Source of the DNA: Kordiimonas aestuarii
Lineage (GTDB): Bacteria; Pseudomonadota; Alphaproteobacteria; Sphingomonadales; Kordiimonadaceae
Reading direction: 5' to 3'
Length of the DNA: 64,000 nt
NCBI RefSeq assembly: GCF_025574465.1
Contig: NZ_JAOBPP010000021.1
Coordinates: 806,001-870,000 of the forward strand
Shown here: one piece after another, positions 15,977 through 24,377 of the stretch
Layout of the letters: the number at the start of each line of letters is the position of its first letter
How positions within the stretch are numbered: position 1 is the stretch's first letter
The notes under the pieces: generated by a model
What the model was told of the DNA's origin: nothing
What the model saw: the letters and a program-made list of their open reading frames with translations, nothing else
Database searches by the model: none
Position numbers and translations under genes: made by a program

Positions 15977-16255
15977 ATGATAAAGTCCGAGTTAATTGCA
16001 AAAATTTCTGAAGCCAATCCCCACCTGTATTACAGGGACGTTGAGCGCATCGTTTCCAAGATTTTTGATGAAATTACCGCAGCTCTTGCCCGCGGTGACC
16101 GGGTTGAACTCCGCGGTTTTGGTGCCTTTTCAGTGAAGGAACGCCCCGCGCGTGTTGGCCGCAATCCCCGCACGGGTGAAAAGGTTGAAGTGGCAGAGAA
16201 GCGTGTGCCTTACTTCAAGACCGGCAAAGACCTGCGGGAGCGGCTGAACGGCTGA
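15977..16255 (+). CDS. ihfB: Integration host factor beta subunit
   Basis: 92 aa, full length for the HU/IHF family. It has the IHF-beta opening MIKSELIAKI, the RVELRGFGAFSV strand and the DNA-intercalating arm RNPRTGEKV, ending VPYFKTGKDLRERLNG. It pairs with IhfA to bend DNA in the nucleoid, and would be relevant to the sigma54 promoter at 8650. An unbroken ribosome site (GGGGAGG) precedes it. Own promoter likely, given the terminator after rpsA. Confidence 0.95.
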   Translation: MIKSELIAKISEANPHLYYRDVERIVSKIFDEITAALARGDRVELRGFGAFSVKERPARVGRNPRTGEKVEVAEKRVPYFKTGKDLRERLNG

Positions 16256-16321
16256 AAATAGTATCTGTGGCGCAGCTGGCCTGCGCAGCAGAGTTTATCA
16301 AAACAAAGATGAAAGAGTGTC

Positions 16322-16699
16322 ATGGCACAGTCGCTCGGCAGCCTGATTCGCCGCATTTTCTGGTTTGCGCTTGCCGTACTGCTTATCCTTTTTGCGATTT
16401 CCAACCGGCAGAACGTGGTCCTGAGCCTTGAGCCCTTCGGTGCGCTGATGGCGCCAGTACCTGTTTATGGTGTCCTCTTTCTGGGTATTTTTATCGGCCT
16501 CCTGATTGCAGGCAGTGTGACGGGATGGCTCAGGCTCAAAGGCTTCGCCAGGCGCCGGAAAGCCGAAAGGCGGGCAGGGCAGCTTGAAGTGCAGGTCTCG
16601 GCCTTGTCGGAAGACGTACACAAGGCGCATGCGAAGGATGCGCATGAAACGGCACGCGCTGCGACCCAGGCCTTGCCAAGGGGTGGCAAAGAGGGCTAA
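16322..16699 (+). CDS. LapA-domain (DUF1049) inner membrane protein
   Basis: 125 aa. Two TM helices (FWFALAVLLILFAISN and VYGVLFLGIFIGLLIAGSVTGW) flank a short loop, followed by a basic, coiled-coil-like cytoplasmic tail (RRRKAERRAGQLEVQVSALS). The NRQNVVLSLEP segment is typical of LapA-domain proteins. In E. coli LapA works beside LapB in envelope assembly; here it lies between ihfB and pyrF, a common alphaproteobacterial arrangement. Confidence 0.8.
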   Translation: MAQSLGSLIRRIFWFALAVLLILFAISNRQNVVLSLEPFGALMAPVPVYGVLFLGIFIGLLIAGSVTGWLRLKGFARRRKAERRAGQLEVQVSALSEDVHKAHAKDAHETARAATQALPRGGKEG

Positions 16700-16739
16700 T
16701 CCGTGTGCAATCAGTCCCAACCCTGAGAGGATTTTGCCC

Positions 16740-17465
16740 TTGTCCCAGAACCTCAAGTCCAGTGATCGGATATACTGCGCCCTTGACACCGTTGATGTAG
16801 ATAAGGCGGTGCAGCTTGCATCCACACTGAAGGGTAGTGTGGGCGGCCTCAAGCTGGGGCTTGAGTTCTTCTGTGCAAATGGGGCGGATGGCTTCAACCG
16901 GGTGGCAGAGCAGGGCCTGCCTATCTTCCTTGATCTCAAGTTTCATGACATCCCGAATACAGTCGCGGGTGCCATTCGTGCTGTGGCGCCACTGGCGCCC
17001 AAACTATTCACCATCCACACGCAGGGCGGGCCTGAGATGATGCGCCGCGCGGCCGAGACAGCAGGGGAAGAGGCGGCGAAATACGGCCACGCCAAGCCGT
17101 GGGTTATCGGCGTCAGTGTGCTCACAAGCCTCGACGGCAGTGATTTGAATGCGATTGGGGTGCCTGACCCGGTTGAGGAGCAGGTGGCGCGCCTTGCGGC
17201 CCTCGCGAAAGCCAGCGGCATCGACGGTCTGGTATGCAGCCCGCGTGAGATTACCCGCGCGCGCAGGGCTGGCGGACCGGATTTCAAGCTGATCGTGCCG
17301 GGGATCCGCCCCGCAGGCAGCGCGGTCGGTGACCAGAAGCGGGTCATGACACCATCGGACGCGGTCGCCGCAGGGGCGGATATCCTCGTGATTGGCCGAC
17401 CTATCACCGCGGCTGCCGATCCGGCTGCTTCGGCAAAGGCCATCGCCGACAGCATCAACGCTTAG
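16740..17465 (+). CDS. pyrF: Orotidine 5'-phosphate decarboxylase
   Basis: 241 aa from TTG 16740 with AGAGGA upstream. A far longer frame upstream overlaps LapA and is not conserved-looking. It contains YCALDTVD at the start, the catalytic FLDLKFHDIPNTV motif (Asp/Lys pair) and the phosphate loop VPGIRPAG. It converts OMP to UMP in pyrimidine synthesis. An 8-bp gap separates it from the following sulfotransferase-like gene. Confidence 0.95.
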   Translation: MSQNLKSSDRIYCALDTVDVDKAVQLASTLKGSVGGLKLGLEFFCANGADGFNRVAEQGLPIFLDLKFHDIPNTVAGAIRAVAPLAPKLFTIHTQGGPEMMRRAAETAGEEAAKYGHAKPWVIGVSVLTSLDGSDLNAIGVPDPVEEQVARLAALAKASGIDGLVCSPREITRARRAGGPDFKLIVPGIRPAGSAVGDQKRVMTPSDAVAAGADILVIGRPITAAADPAASAKAIADSINA

Positions 17466-17473
17466 GGGCGGAT

Positions 17474-18547
17474 ATGGCACCAGCCCCGTTAGAGACGATC
17501 TATCTGCATATCGGAGCTGAGAAGACCGGTACTTCTACCATTCAGCGTTTTCTGGCGGGAAATCGCCTGCAACTGGCAACGCAGGGGTATTGCTATCCAA
17601 GTGCGCCTGGGCCCGAAAATCATATAGCCCTCGCGGTGTATGCGCAGGATAGCATGCGGGAACGCGGGTTGCTTAACCAGACAATTGGTGAGGTCTCCGC
17701 TCAATCACTGTGTGCCTTTCAGGTCAACTTTGAGCACGCACTTGAAGCTGAACTGATGGCTGCCCGCGAAAACGGATGTCGCAACCTGGTGCTTTCCAGC
17801 GAGCATTGCCACACCCGGGTTAAAACCGTATCCGAGACGCGAAGATTATCGGCATTGCTCTCCAGGGTCGCCCGTGACGTGAAAGTCATCTTTTATGTGC
17901 GCCGTCAGGACGAAATTGCCACCAGCATATATTCCACGGCGGTCCGGGTCGGTTACAGTCATCCCCTTCCTGACTTGCGGTTCGGGCCGGATGCCCACCG
18001 CTACAACTACTGGAACGCGTGCCAGCTGTATGAAGAGTCTTTTGGCCGGGGCGGCCTGGTGGTGCGGCAGTTTGGTGAAAAAACCTACGAAGGGGGGACG
18101 CTGTTGCGCGACTTTTGTCGCACCGTCGAGCTTGATTGGGATGAAAAGTTCGCGGCGCCGGAGCGTCGGAACAAATCGCTCGACGGTACGGCCCAGGGTC
18201 TGCTTGTATTTGTGAATGATCTGAGGGACGGTCCGTTCCATCCAAAGACCGGACGTCATCGCCCCGCGCTGCTGGCACGGCTGCAGGAGGTCCATGTGGG
18301 TACAGGCATTATGCCAGCACGCTCCCAGGCCATGGCTTTCGCCAATCAGTATGACACCGGCAATGAAAGGGTACGCGCGCGATATTTACCCGATGTGCCT
18401 GCGCCGCTTTTTTCCGCGGATTTCTCGATGTACCCGGAGGCAGCGTGCGAGGCGCGGATGAGCAGCGATACGGCGCGCGTCCTTGTGGACGCCCTGTTTC
18501 ATGACCGGCCGGACATTGTTGCTGCGTTTGAGGCGTCGCTATCTTAA
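17474..18547 (+). CDS. Sulfotransferase-like protein
   Basis: 357 aa. The N-terminus IYLHIGAEKTGTSTIQRFL is the 5'-phosphosulfate loop of PAPS-dependent sulfotransferases, and VIFYVRRQDEIATSIYS matches the 3'-phosphate-binding strand and helix. The remainder is less conserved. The acceptor is unknown; sulfated polysaccharides or capsule are possibilities for marine bacteria. It overlaps the convergent DUF3052 gene by 9 bp. A second, decayed sulfotransferase gene occurs at 45210. Confidence 0.75.
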   Translation: MAPAPLETIYLHIGAEKTGTSTIQRFLAGNRLQLATQGYCYPSAPGPENHIALAVYAQDSMRERGLLNQTIGEVSAQSLCAFQVNFEHALEAELMAARENGCRNLVLSSEHCHTRVKTVSETRRLSALLSRVARDVKVIFYVRRQDEIATSIYSTAVRVGYSHPLPDLRFGPDAHRYNYWNACQLYEESFGRGGLVVRQFGEKTYEGGTLLRDFCRTVELDWDEKFAAPERRNKSLDGTAQGLLVFVNDLRDGPFHPKTGRHRPALLARLQEVHVGTGIMPARSQAMAFANQYDTGNERVRARYLPDVPAPLFSADFSMYPEAACEARMSSDTARVLVDALFHDRPDIVAAFEASLS

Positions 18548-18934
18548 TTCCTTGCGAATCACTAGCTTGAGGGCGGACCAGACTTCATCCACCGCACAGA
18601 CCTTCACATCCACAAGCCCCAGGGGTAGCGCAACTTCGCGCACAACATCTTCGCTCATGTCCGTTGCGACTTTGGCGGCCTTCTTCGGCCATGAGATCCA
18701 GATCATGCCGTCACGCCGGATGGTGGATATCAGATCACCGATCTCGGCCTCGAAAAGGTCATGCTCTTTATAGAAAGCGTGGACAAAGTGACAATCGGTC
18801 TGAGCTTCCTCAATGCCTACGGGCAGGCCACCAAGCAGGTTGGCATAGTGGGGCGGCGTGTGGGCGAGCCGTAATCTGAAGCCATCCTTGATGCCCAGCT
18901 TCTTGATCAGTGGTGTGCCTGAGTATCCCGCCAT
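18539..18934 (-). CDS. DUF3052 family protein
   Basis: 131 aa, matching small proteins that begin AGYSGTPLIKKLGIK and contain an IWISWPKKAAKV segment. The fold is probably alpha/beta and cytoplasmic; biochemical role unknown. Its stop overlaps the convergent sulfotransferase-like gene, and it lies just past the TraB/GumN gene stop on the same strand side. Confidence 0.75.
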   Translation of the reverse strand: MAGYSGTPLIKKLGIKDGFRLRLAHTPPHYANLLGGLPVGIEEAQTDCHFVHAFYKEHDLFEAEIGDLISTIRRDGMIWISWPKKAAKVATDMSEDVVREVALPLGLVDVKVCAVDEVWSALKLVIRKELR

Positions 18935-18942
18935 GTGGCACC

Positions 18943-19839
18943 TTACTGCACCCTGTTAACGGTCAGTCCCATGGCCCGCAACATTTCAATCAGCGACTCC
19001 TCGTCCGTCAGGTGCCCCGCGCCCACGGCAACAAAATACCGCCCCGGACGTTCCAGTACCTGCATCAGCTTGTCGGCCCAGTCGCGGTTACGCGCGGTCA
19101 GCAATTGTTCCTCAAGCCCGGGCGCGATGGAAAGCGCGTCATTCAGAATATGGTCAAGCTCTGCCACATTGCCTGACAGCCAGGCCGCCTGCATTGCAGC
19201 AAAATGCACGTCAATCGCCGCGTTCTGCTTGAGGGTATCAATAAGAAGCGCTTTTTCCTGCTGGGTGTTCAGGCTCTCAAACAGCGCCACCTGTTGCGCG
19301 GCGGTTTCAAGTCCAAAGATGGGTTTGCCCATTGTCTCCGCCTGCGCGATGAAATATTTATCCGTCCCGCTTGCCGGGTCATAACCCGCTTTCACAAGGC
19401 CGATCACCGAAAGGGACATGCCAGCGAACCATGGTTCGCTGTTGGCAAAGGTGTCCACTGGCATCCCCAGTTGACGTGCGAGTCGCTGCACATCGTTATA
19501 GATGCCGTTGCCGACAAGTGCGCGCAGGCTTTGGCCCTCGGGCAGGCGCCCGGCATCGGTGAACAGCGGCCCTGCACGGTCGATTTCATCGCCATTCAGT
19601 TCCACGATCAGCGCGCTTGCACCTTCAAAGGCAGTCTTTGTCTCTGTCGTCAGCCAGTTTATATCCTTGGCCAGCACATGCAGCGTGCCAAAGATGTGAA
19701 TCTCCGTGTCGGCGTCGGCTAACCGCCACAATGCCGGGGCAGCACCGGCGGCGTGACCGGTGAAGACAAGGCAGAGCGCCAAAAACACTTGAAGCGGGAG
19801 GTGCTTGATGCTGTGCATATGGACAAATATCTGTTTCAT
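18943..19839 (-). CDS. TraB/GumN family protein (Tiki-like)
   Basis: 298 aa from the ATG at 19839. A signal peptide (LQVFLALCLVFTGHAAGA) leads to WRLADADTEIHIFGTLHV, the first GTxH motif of the TraB/GumN fold, and a second block RNRDWADKLMQVL plus VAVGAGHLTDEESLI ends it. Conserved Glu/His residues suggest a metal-dependent peptidase-like activity outside the inner membrane, as in Tiki proteins; bacterial substrates are unknown. The ribosome site is weak, so the ATG at 19818 is an alternative start. Confidence 0.8.
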   Translation of the reverse strand: MKQIFVHMHSIKHLPLQVFLALCLVFTGHAAGAAPALWRLADADTEIHIFGTLHVLAKDINWLTTETKTAFEGASALIVELNGDEIDRAGPLFTDAGRLPEGQSLRALVGNGIYNDVQRLARQLGMPVDTFANSEPWFAGMSLSVIGLVKAGYDPASGTDKYFIAQAETMGKPIFGLETAAQQVALFESLNTQQEKALLIDTLKQNAAIDVHFAAMQAAWLSGNVAELDHILNDALSIAPGLEEQLLTARNRDWADKLMQVLERPGRYFVAVGAGHLTDEESLIEMLRAMGLTVNRVQ

Positions 19840-19905
19840 CGGGTCACTTTCCCACGGGTCTCGCTTCTGCGCAAGAAAACGGTGGGCGGAATTCGTTGAA
19901 TCTGC

Positions 19906-19934
19906 TTGCAAACCGGGGCTTGCGGCGCTATACA
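19906..19934 (+). promoter_or_regulatory. Promoter of the rpmI-rplT operon
   Basis: TTGCAA, a 17-bp GC-rich spacer, then TATACA; typical of strong alphaproteobacterial housekeeping promoters. Transcription would begin near 19941, about 80 nt upstream of rpmI. Confidence 0.6.
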
Positions 19935-19946
19935 CCCCACTTCATC

Positions 19947-19986
19947 GAACCGACCGGCTTGTTTAAGGGCTGCCGTGCCGGTTCAG
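19947..19986 (+). promoter_or_regulatory. Hairpin in the rpmI-rplT leader
   Basis: GAACCG pairs with CGGTTC and CGGC with GCCG around a small internal loop, right at the expected 5' end of the transcript. It has no T-run, so it is not a terminator. It could be a ribosomal-protein autoregulatory site; that is inference. Confidence 0.35.
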
Positions 19987-20023
19987 AAATGTCGAACTTG
20001 CAGTTATAGAAGTGAGGACAAAA

Positions 20024-20224
20024 ATGCCCAAAATGAAGACGAAATCGAGCGTGAAAAAGCGCTTCAGCTTGACCGCCTCCGGTAAGGTACGTGCAAACCA
20101 GGCTAACAAACAGCATGGTATGATCAAGCGCACCAACAAGCAAATCCGTAACCAGCGTGGCACCACCATCCTTGCAGATTGTGACGCCAACATCGTCAAG
20201 AAGTTCATGCCCAACAGCCTCTAA
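20024..20224 (+). CDS. rpmI: 50S ribosomal protein L35
   Basis: 66 aa, standard length; start MPKMKTKSSVKKRF after GTGAGG. The protein is highly basic, with KRTNKQIRNQRGTT near the middle. First gene of rpmI-rplT-pheS-pheT; infC, often just upstream, is absent here. Confidence 0.97.
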   Translation: MPKMKTKSSVKKRFSLTASGKVRANQANKQHGMIKRTNKQIRNQRGTTILADCDANIVKKFMPNSL

Positions 20225-20261
20225 GGCTTTTCGGGTCCTTCAAGGTTAAGGAGAAAATACC

Positions 20262-20621
20262 ATGGCACGTGTCACGCGCGGACTTACATCACACGCCCGT
20301 CACAAAAAGGTTCTCGAGCAAGCCAAAGGCTATCGGGGCCGTCGTAAGAATACAATCAAGGTTGCTCGTCAGGCTGTTGAAAAAGCCGGTCAGTACGCAT
20401 ACCGCGACCGTAAAGCACGCAAGCGCACCTTCCGCGCTCTGTGGATCCAGCGTATCAACGCCGGTTCGCGCGCTCTCGGTCTGCAGTACGGCCAGTTCAT
20501 GCACGGCCTCAAGCTCGCCGGTGTTGAGCTTGACCGTAAAGTGCTGAGCGACCTTGCGATCACCGAACCAGCTGCTTTTGAAGCGCTTGTGGAACAGGCT
20601 AAGGCCGCCCTCGCTAAGTAA
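20262..20621 (+). CDS. rplT: 50S ribosomal protein L20
   Basis: 119 aa. It starts MARVTRGLTSHARHKKVL and contains GYRGRRKN and RKRTFRALWIQRINA, all L20 hallmarks. It is needed early in 50S assembly and often represses its own operon. A terminator at 20659 separates it from pheS. Confidence 0.97.
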   Translation: MARVTRGLTSHARHKKVLEQAKGYRGRRKNTIKVARQAVEKAGQYAYRDRKARKRTFRALWIQRINAGSRALGLQYGQFMHGLKLAGVELDRKVLSDLAITEPAAFEALVEQAKAALAK

Positions 20622-20658
20622 GCTGGTTTTGCGGCTGTTGTCGCAGCACCAAGATATT

Positions 20659-20690
20659 AAGGGGCCTGGCCGTTGGCGGGGCCCCTTTTT
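20659..20690 (+). terminator. Terminator after rplT
   Basis: AAGGGGCC pairs with GGCCCCTT across a 13-nt loop, with TTTTT at the end. It may be partial, allowing read-through into pheST. Confidence 0.85.
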
Positions 20691-20770
20691 ATTTGCGCCT
20701 TTGGCATTCCCGGTGCAGATTTCAGCGACTTTAAGAACATTTGATCAGATCATCCCGAAGCGGAAGAGAC

Positions 20771-21850
20771 ATGCAGGAACAAATCTCAGCCCTCAAAGAG
20801 GAAATCACCGCGCGCATTGACGCGGCAGGCGACGTCGCCGCCCTTGAAGATGTACGTGTTGCCGCGCTTGGTAAAAAAGGCAGCGTGTCGGAGCTCATGA
20901 AAGGCCTTGGTCGTATGAGCCCCGAAGAGCGCAAGGAAATGGGCCCTGCCCTCAATGGCCTGAAGGCCGAGGTTGCGGAGGCTATTGCGGCACGCAAGGA
21001 AACCCTCGAGGAAGCGGCGCTTGATGCCCGCCTCAAGTCCGAGAAGCTGGATATCACCCTGCCGGTGCTTGACCATGCCTCGGGAAGCGTGCATCCGATC
21101 AGTCAGGTGATGGATGAGATTGCCGAGATTTTCGCCTCGCTTGGCTTTGATGTGGCTGAAGGCCCGGACCTCGAGAGCGACTTTCATAACTTCACCGCGC
21201 TCAATATCCCGCCCGAGCATCCCGCGCGCCAGGATCATGACACCTTCTACCTGAAGCCGGATGCGAACGGTGACCGCAAGGTTTTGCGCACGCACACCAG
21301 CCCGGTGCAAATTCGCACCATGCTGAAGGAAGAACCGCCGATCCGTATCATCGCGCCCGGTCGCACCTACCGGTCTGATTCGGACGCAACCCACACACCC
21401 ATGTTCCATCAGGTGGAGGGGCTTGTGATTGACCGTGACACGCACCTGGGGCACCTCAAGGGCACGCTCGAGGCCTTCCTCAAGGCTTTTTTTGAGGTGG
21501 ACGCGGTGACGCTTCGCCTGCGGCCCAGTTATTTCCCCTTCACCGAACCATCCATGGAAGTGGATGTGCAGTGCAGCTTTGAGGGCGGCACAGTCAAAAT
21601 TGGTGACGGCAATGACTGGCTTGAGATTTTGGGCTCCGGCATGGTGCACCAGAATGTGCTCGAGGCCTGTAACCTTGACCCCAATGTCTATCAGGGGTTT
21701 GCCTTTGGTTGCGGCATTGACCGGTTGGCCATGCTGAAATACGGCATGAGCGACCTGCGGGCCTTCTTCGATGCGGACCTCAGGTGGCTCAAGCACTATG
21801 GTTTCCGCGCACTTGACTTGCCGACGATCGCAGGAGGGCTCAGCCGATGA
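20771..21850 (+). CDS. pheS: Phenylalanyl-tRNA synthetase alpha subunit
   Basis: 359 aa; the ATG at 20771 sits after GAAGAGAC. An N-terminal coiled coil (residues 1-90) precedes the class II catalytic core with HPISQVMDEI, DHDTFYLK, RTHTSPVQIRTM (motif 2 region) and FGCGIDRLAM (motif 3). It acts as an alpha2-beta2 enzyme with PheT. Its stop overlaps pheT by four bases (ATGA). Confidence 0.97.
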   Translation: MQEQISALKEEITARIDAAGDVAALEDVRVAALGKKGSVSELMKGLGRMSPEERKEMGPALNGLKAEVAEAIAARKETLEEAALDARLKSEKLDITLPVLDHASGSVHPISQVMDEIAEIFASLGFDVAEGPDLESDFHNFTALNIPPEHPARQDHDTFYLKPDANGDRKVLRTHTSPVQIRTMLKEEPPIRIIAPGRTYRSDSDATHTPMFHQVEGLVIDRDTHLGHLKGTLEAFLKAFFEVDAVTLRLRPSYFPFTEPSMEVDVQCSFEGGTVKIGDGNDWLEILGSGMVHQNVLEACNLDPNVYQGFAFGCGIDRLAMLKYGMSDLRAFFDADLRWLKHYGFRALDLPTIAGGLSR

Positions 21851-24246
21851 AATTCACTCTTAGCTGGCTCAAGGACTATCTCACCACGGATGCAAGCCTT
21901 GAGGACATTCTTGCCAAGCTGAATGCCATCGGCCTTGAGGTTGAGGGTGTTGAAAACCCGGCTGACGCGCTGGCGCCGTTCAAGGTTGCACAGATCATCT
22001 CGGCAGAGCCACACCCCGACGCCGACAAGCTTCAGGTGTGCAAGGTGTCTGACGGTGCGAGCGAGATGCAGATTGTGTGCGGCGCGCCGAATGCCCGCAC
22101 GGGCATCAAAGTTGTGCTCGGCCAGCCCGGCGACTATGTGCCGGGGCTTGATTTCACCCTGGGTAAAGCCAAAATTCGTGGCGTCGAATCGTCGGGCATG
22201 ATGTGTTCCTACCGTGAGCTTGAGTTGGGCGATGACCATGACGGCATCATCGAGTTGCCTGACGATGCGCAGGTCGGCCAGTCTTTTGTGGACTATGCGA
22301 AACTTGATGAGCCAATGATCGAGATTGCCATCACGCCAAACCGGCAGGACTGCCTTGGTGTATATGGCATCGCGCGCGATCTTGCCGCCGCGGGCATGGG
22401 GACGCTGAAGGCGTTGTCGGACGTGAAGGTCGCGGGTTCCTACAAAAGCGATGTGACAGTTGCGCTCAACCTGCCGGAAGACCGAAGGGGCGATTGCCCG
22501 CTGTTTGTGGGCCGCAAGTTCACCGGCGTGAAGAACGGCCCAAGTCCCAAATGGATGCAGGCCCGGCTGAAGGCGATCGGCCTCAGGCCCATTTCGGCGC
22601 TTGTGGATATTACCAACTATGTCTCGTACGACCTTGGTCGCCCGCTGCACGTCTATGACGCGCACAAGCTAGACGGCAGCCTGCAGGCGCGGATTGCAAA
22701 GGAAGGCGAAAGCTTTCTGGCACTTGACGGTAAAACCTACACCTGCAACGGCGGTGAGACGGTTATCGCTGATGACCGGAATGTCCTCGGCTTTGGCGGC
22801 ATTATCGGCGGCGAGGACAGCGGCTGCACACCCGAGACCACGGATGTGGTACTGGAGTGTGCGTTGTTTGACCGGGTGAAAACCGCGATGACAGGCCGGG
22901 AGCACGGCATCAACACCGATGCGCGTTACCGTTTTGAACGCGGCGTTGACAGCCAGTTTGTGCATCAGGGCATGGAAATCGCTACCCAGTTGATTCTTGA
23001 CCTGTGTGGCGGCGAGCCAAGTGAGGCTTTTGAGGCCGGTGCGGTTCCTGATTGGAATCACACGGTGCCTTTCCGGTCAGAACGGGTGAAAACCCTGGGT
23101 GGTGTGGACCTGCGCGGTGAAACCAGCGTCGCCATTCTTGAGCGGCTTGGCTTTACAGTCTCGGGCAGTGATCCTTACACAGTCCATGTGCCGTCGTGGC
23201 GTGTGGACGTGGAAGGCGAAGCCGATATCGTTGAGGAAGTGCTGCGTATCCATGGTTATGACAATATCCCGAGCGTGCAACTGTCTGCGACCGACCATAA
23301 AGCTGGCACTACCCTGAGCGCCCGGCAGAAACAGGCGCGTGCCACCAAACGCCGCCTGGCAGCCGTGGGCATGCACGAGGCGGTGACGTGGTCCTTCATG
23401 AAGCGGGAGAATGCCGTGCTGTTTGGCGGCGGTGACGAACGCCTTGTGGTTGATAACCCGATCTCGTCGGAGCTTGACTGCATGCGGCCGTCCGTTCTGC
23501 CGAACCTGATTGAGGCAGCGGGTCGCAACGCCGACCGCGGCGCGCCGTCGGTGGCGCTGTTTGAAGTGGGTGGCATTTACCGCGATGACAGCGACAAAGG
23601 TCAGCTTTTGGTCGCAACCGGCATTCGCGCTGGCGACGCCGTAGAGCGGCACTGGGAAAGTACAAGCCGCAAGGTATCGGTCTTTGATGCCAAACGCGAC
23701 GCGCTGGCTGCTCTGGAAGCTGCGCTTGCGCCGACGGCCAACCTGCAGGCCTTTGATGAAGCGCCGGATTATTATCATCCGGGCCGGTCGGGTACCTTGC
23801 GCCTTGGCCCTAAAAACATCCTCGCAAGTTTTGGCGAGCTGCATCCGCGTGTCCTGAAGGCACTGGATGTAGATGGTCCGGTTGTCGGCTTTGAGGTGTA
23901 TCTTGACGCTATTCCGGCACCGCGCAAGTCAGGCGCGGCCAAGGGCGCGCTGAATGTCTCCAATCTGCAGTCCGTGGAACGGGACTTTGCGTTCCTTTTG
24001 TCCCGGGATGCAAAAGCCGGTGACCTGATCCGTGCGGTCAGAGGTGCCGATAAGGCATTTATATCGGACGTGCGTATTTTTGACCTTTATGAGGGTAAAG
24101 GTGTGCCGGATGACATGCGCTCTGTCGCGCTAACGGTGACACTTGAACCCAAGGGTGAAACCTTCGCCGATAAGGACATTGAAGCCATCGCTTCCAAGGT
24201 TATTGCGGCCGCTGAAAAGGCGGTTGGGGCAACTTTGCGCGGCTGA
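21847..24246 (+). CDS. pheT: Phenylalanyl-tRNA synthetase beta subunit
   Basis: 799 aa. The N-terminal tRNA-binding OB domain is near residues 40-150 (HPDADKLQVCKV, VCGAPNARTG). B3/B4 editing domains follow, then a pseudo-catalytic core and a C-terminal ferredoxin-like anticodon-binding domain (SVALTVTLEPKGETFADK). Start overlaps pheS for translational coupling. Confidence 0.97.
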   Translation: MKFTLSWLKDYLTTDASLEDILAKLNAIGLEVEGVENPADALAPFKVAQIISAEPHPDADKLQVCKVSDGASEMQIVCGAPNARTGIKVVLGQPGDYVPGLDFTLGKAKIRGVESSGMMCSYRELELGDDHDGIIELPDDAQVGQSFVDYAKLDEPMIEIAITPNRQDCLGVYGIARDLAAAGMGTLKALSDVKVAGSYKSDVTVALNLPEDRRGDCPLFVGRKFTGVKNGPSPKWMQARLKAIGLRPISALVDITNYVSYDLGRPLHVYDAHKLDGSLQARIAKEGESFLALDGKTYTCNGGETVIADDRNVLGFGGIIGGEDSGCTPETTDVVLECALFDRVKTAMTGREHGINTDARYRFERGVDSQFVHQGMEIATQLILDLCGGEPSEAFEAGAVPDWNHTVPFRSERVKTLGGVDLRGETSVAILERLGFTVSGSDPYTVHVPSWRVDVEGEADIVEEVLRIHGYDNIPSVQLSATDHKAGTTLSARQKQARATKRRLAAVGMHEAVTWSFMKRENAVLFGGGDERLVVDNPISSELDCMRPSVLPNLIEAAGRNADRGAPSVALFEVGGIYRDDSDKGQLLVATGIRAGDAVERHWESTSRKVSVFDAKRDALAALEAALAPTANLQAFDEAPDYYHPGRSGTLRLGPKNILASFGELHPRVLKALDVDGPVVGFEVYLDAIPAPRKSGAAKGALNVSNLQSVERDFAFLLSRDAKAGDLIRAVRGADKAFISDVRIFDLYEGKGVPDDMRSVALTVTLEPKGETFADKDIEAIASKVIAAAEKAVGATLRG

Positions 24247-24274
24247 GGTGGCTAAAAATCGATAAAATTTGAAT

Positions 24275-24308
24275 CGATCGGGGCTTGCAAAATATTCCCG
24301 ATCGGTTT
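24275..24308 (+). terminator. Terminator after pheT
   Basis: CGATCGGG pairs perfectly with CCCGATCG over a 14-nt loop, with GTTTTC following. Moderate T-tract. Confidence 0.6.
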
Positions 24309-24377
24309 TCATATTCATGTTAAAGAGGAATTGGGTTCATGGGGTGTGGTCCTTTTCCATACGTGTGGGTGTGAAAT

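Noticed and set aside
20262..20285. GG-N10-GC match (TGGCACG...GC) at the rplT start
   Set aside because: Overlaps the start codon region and lacks the TTGC part of -12; chance match.
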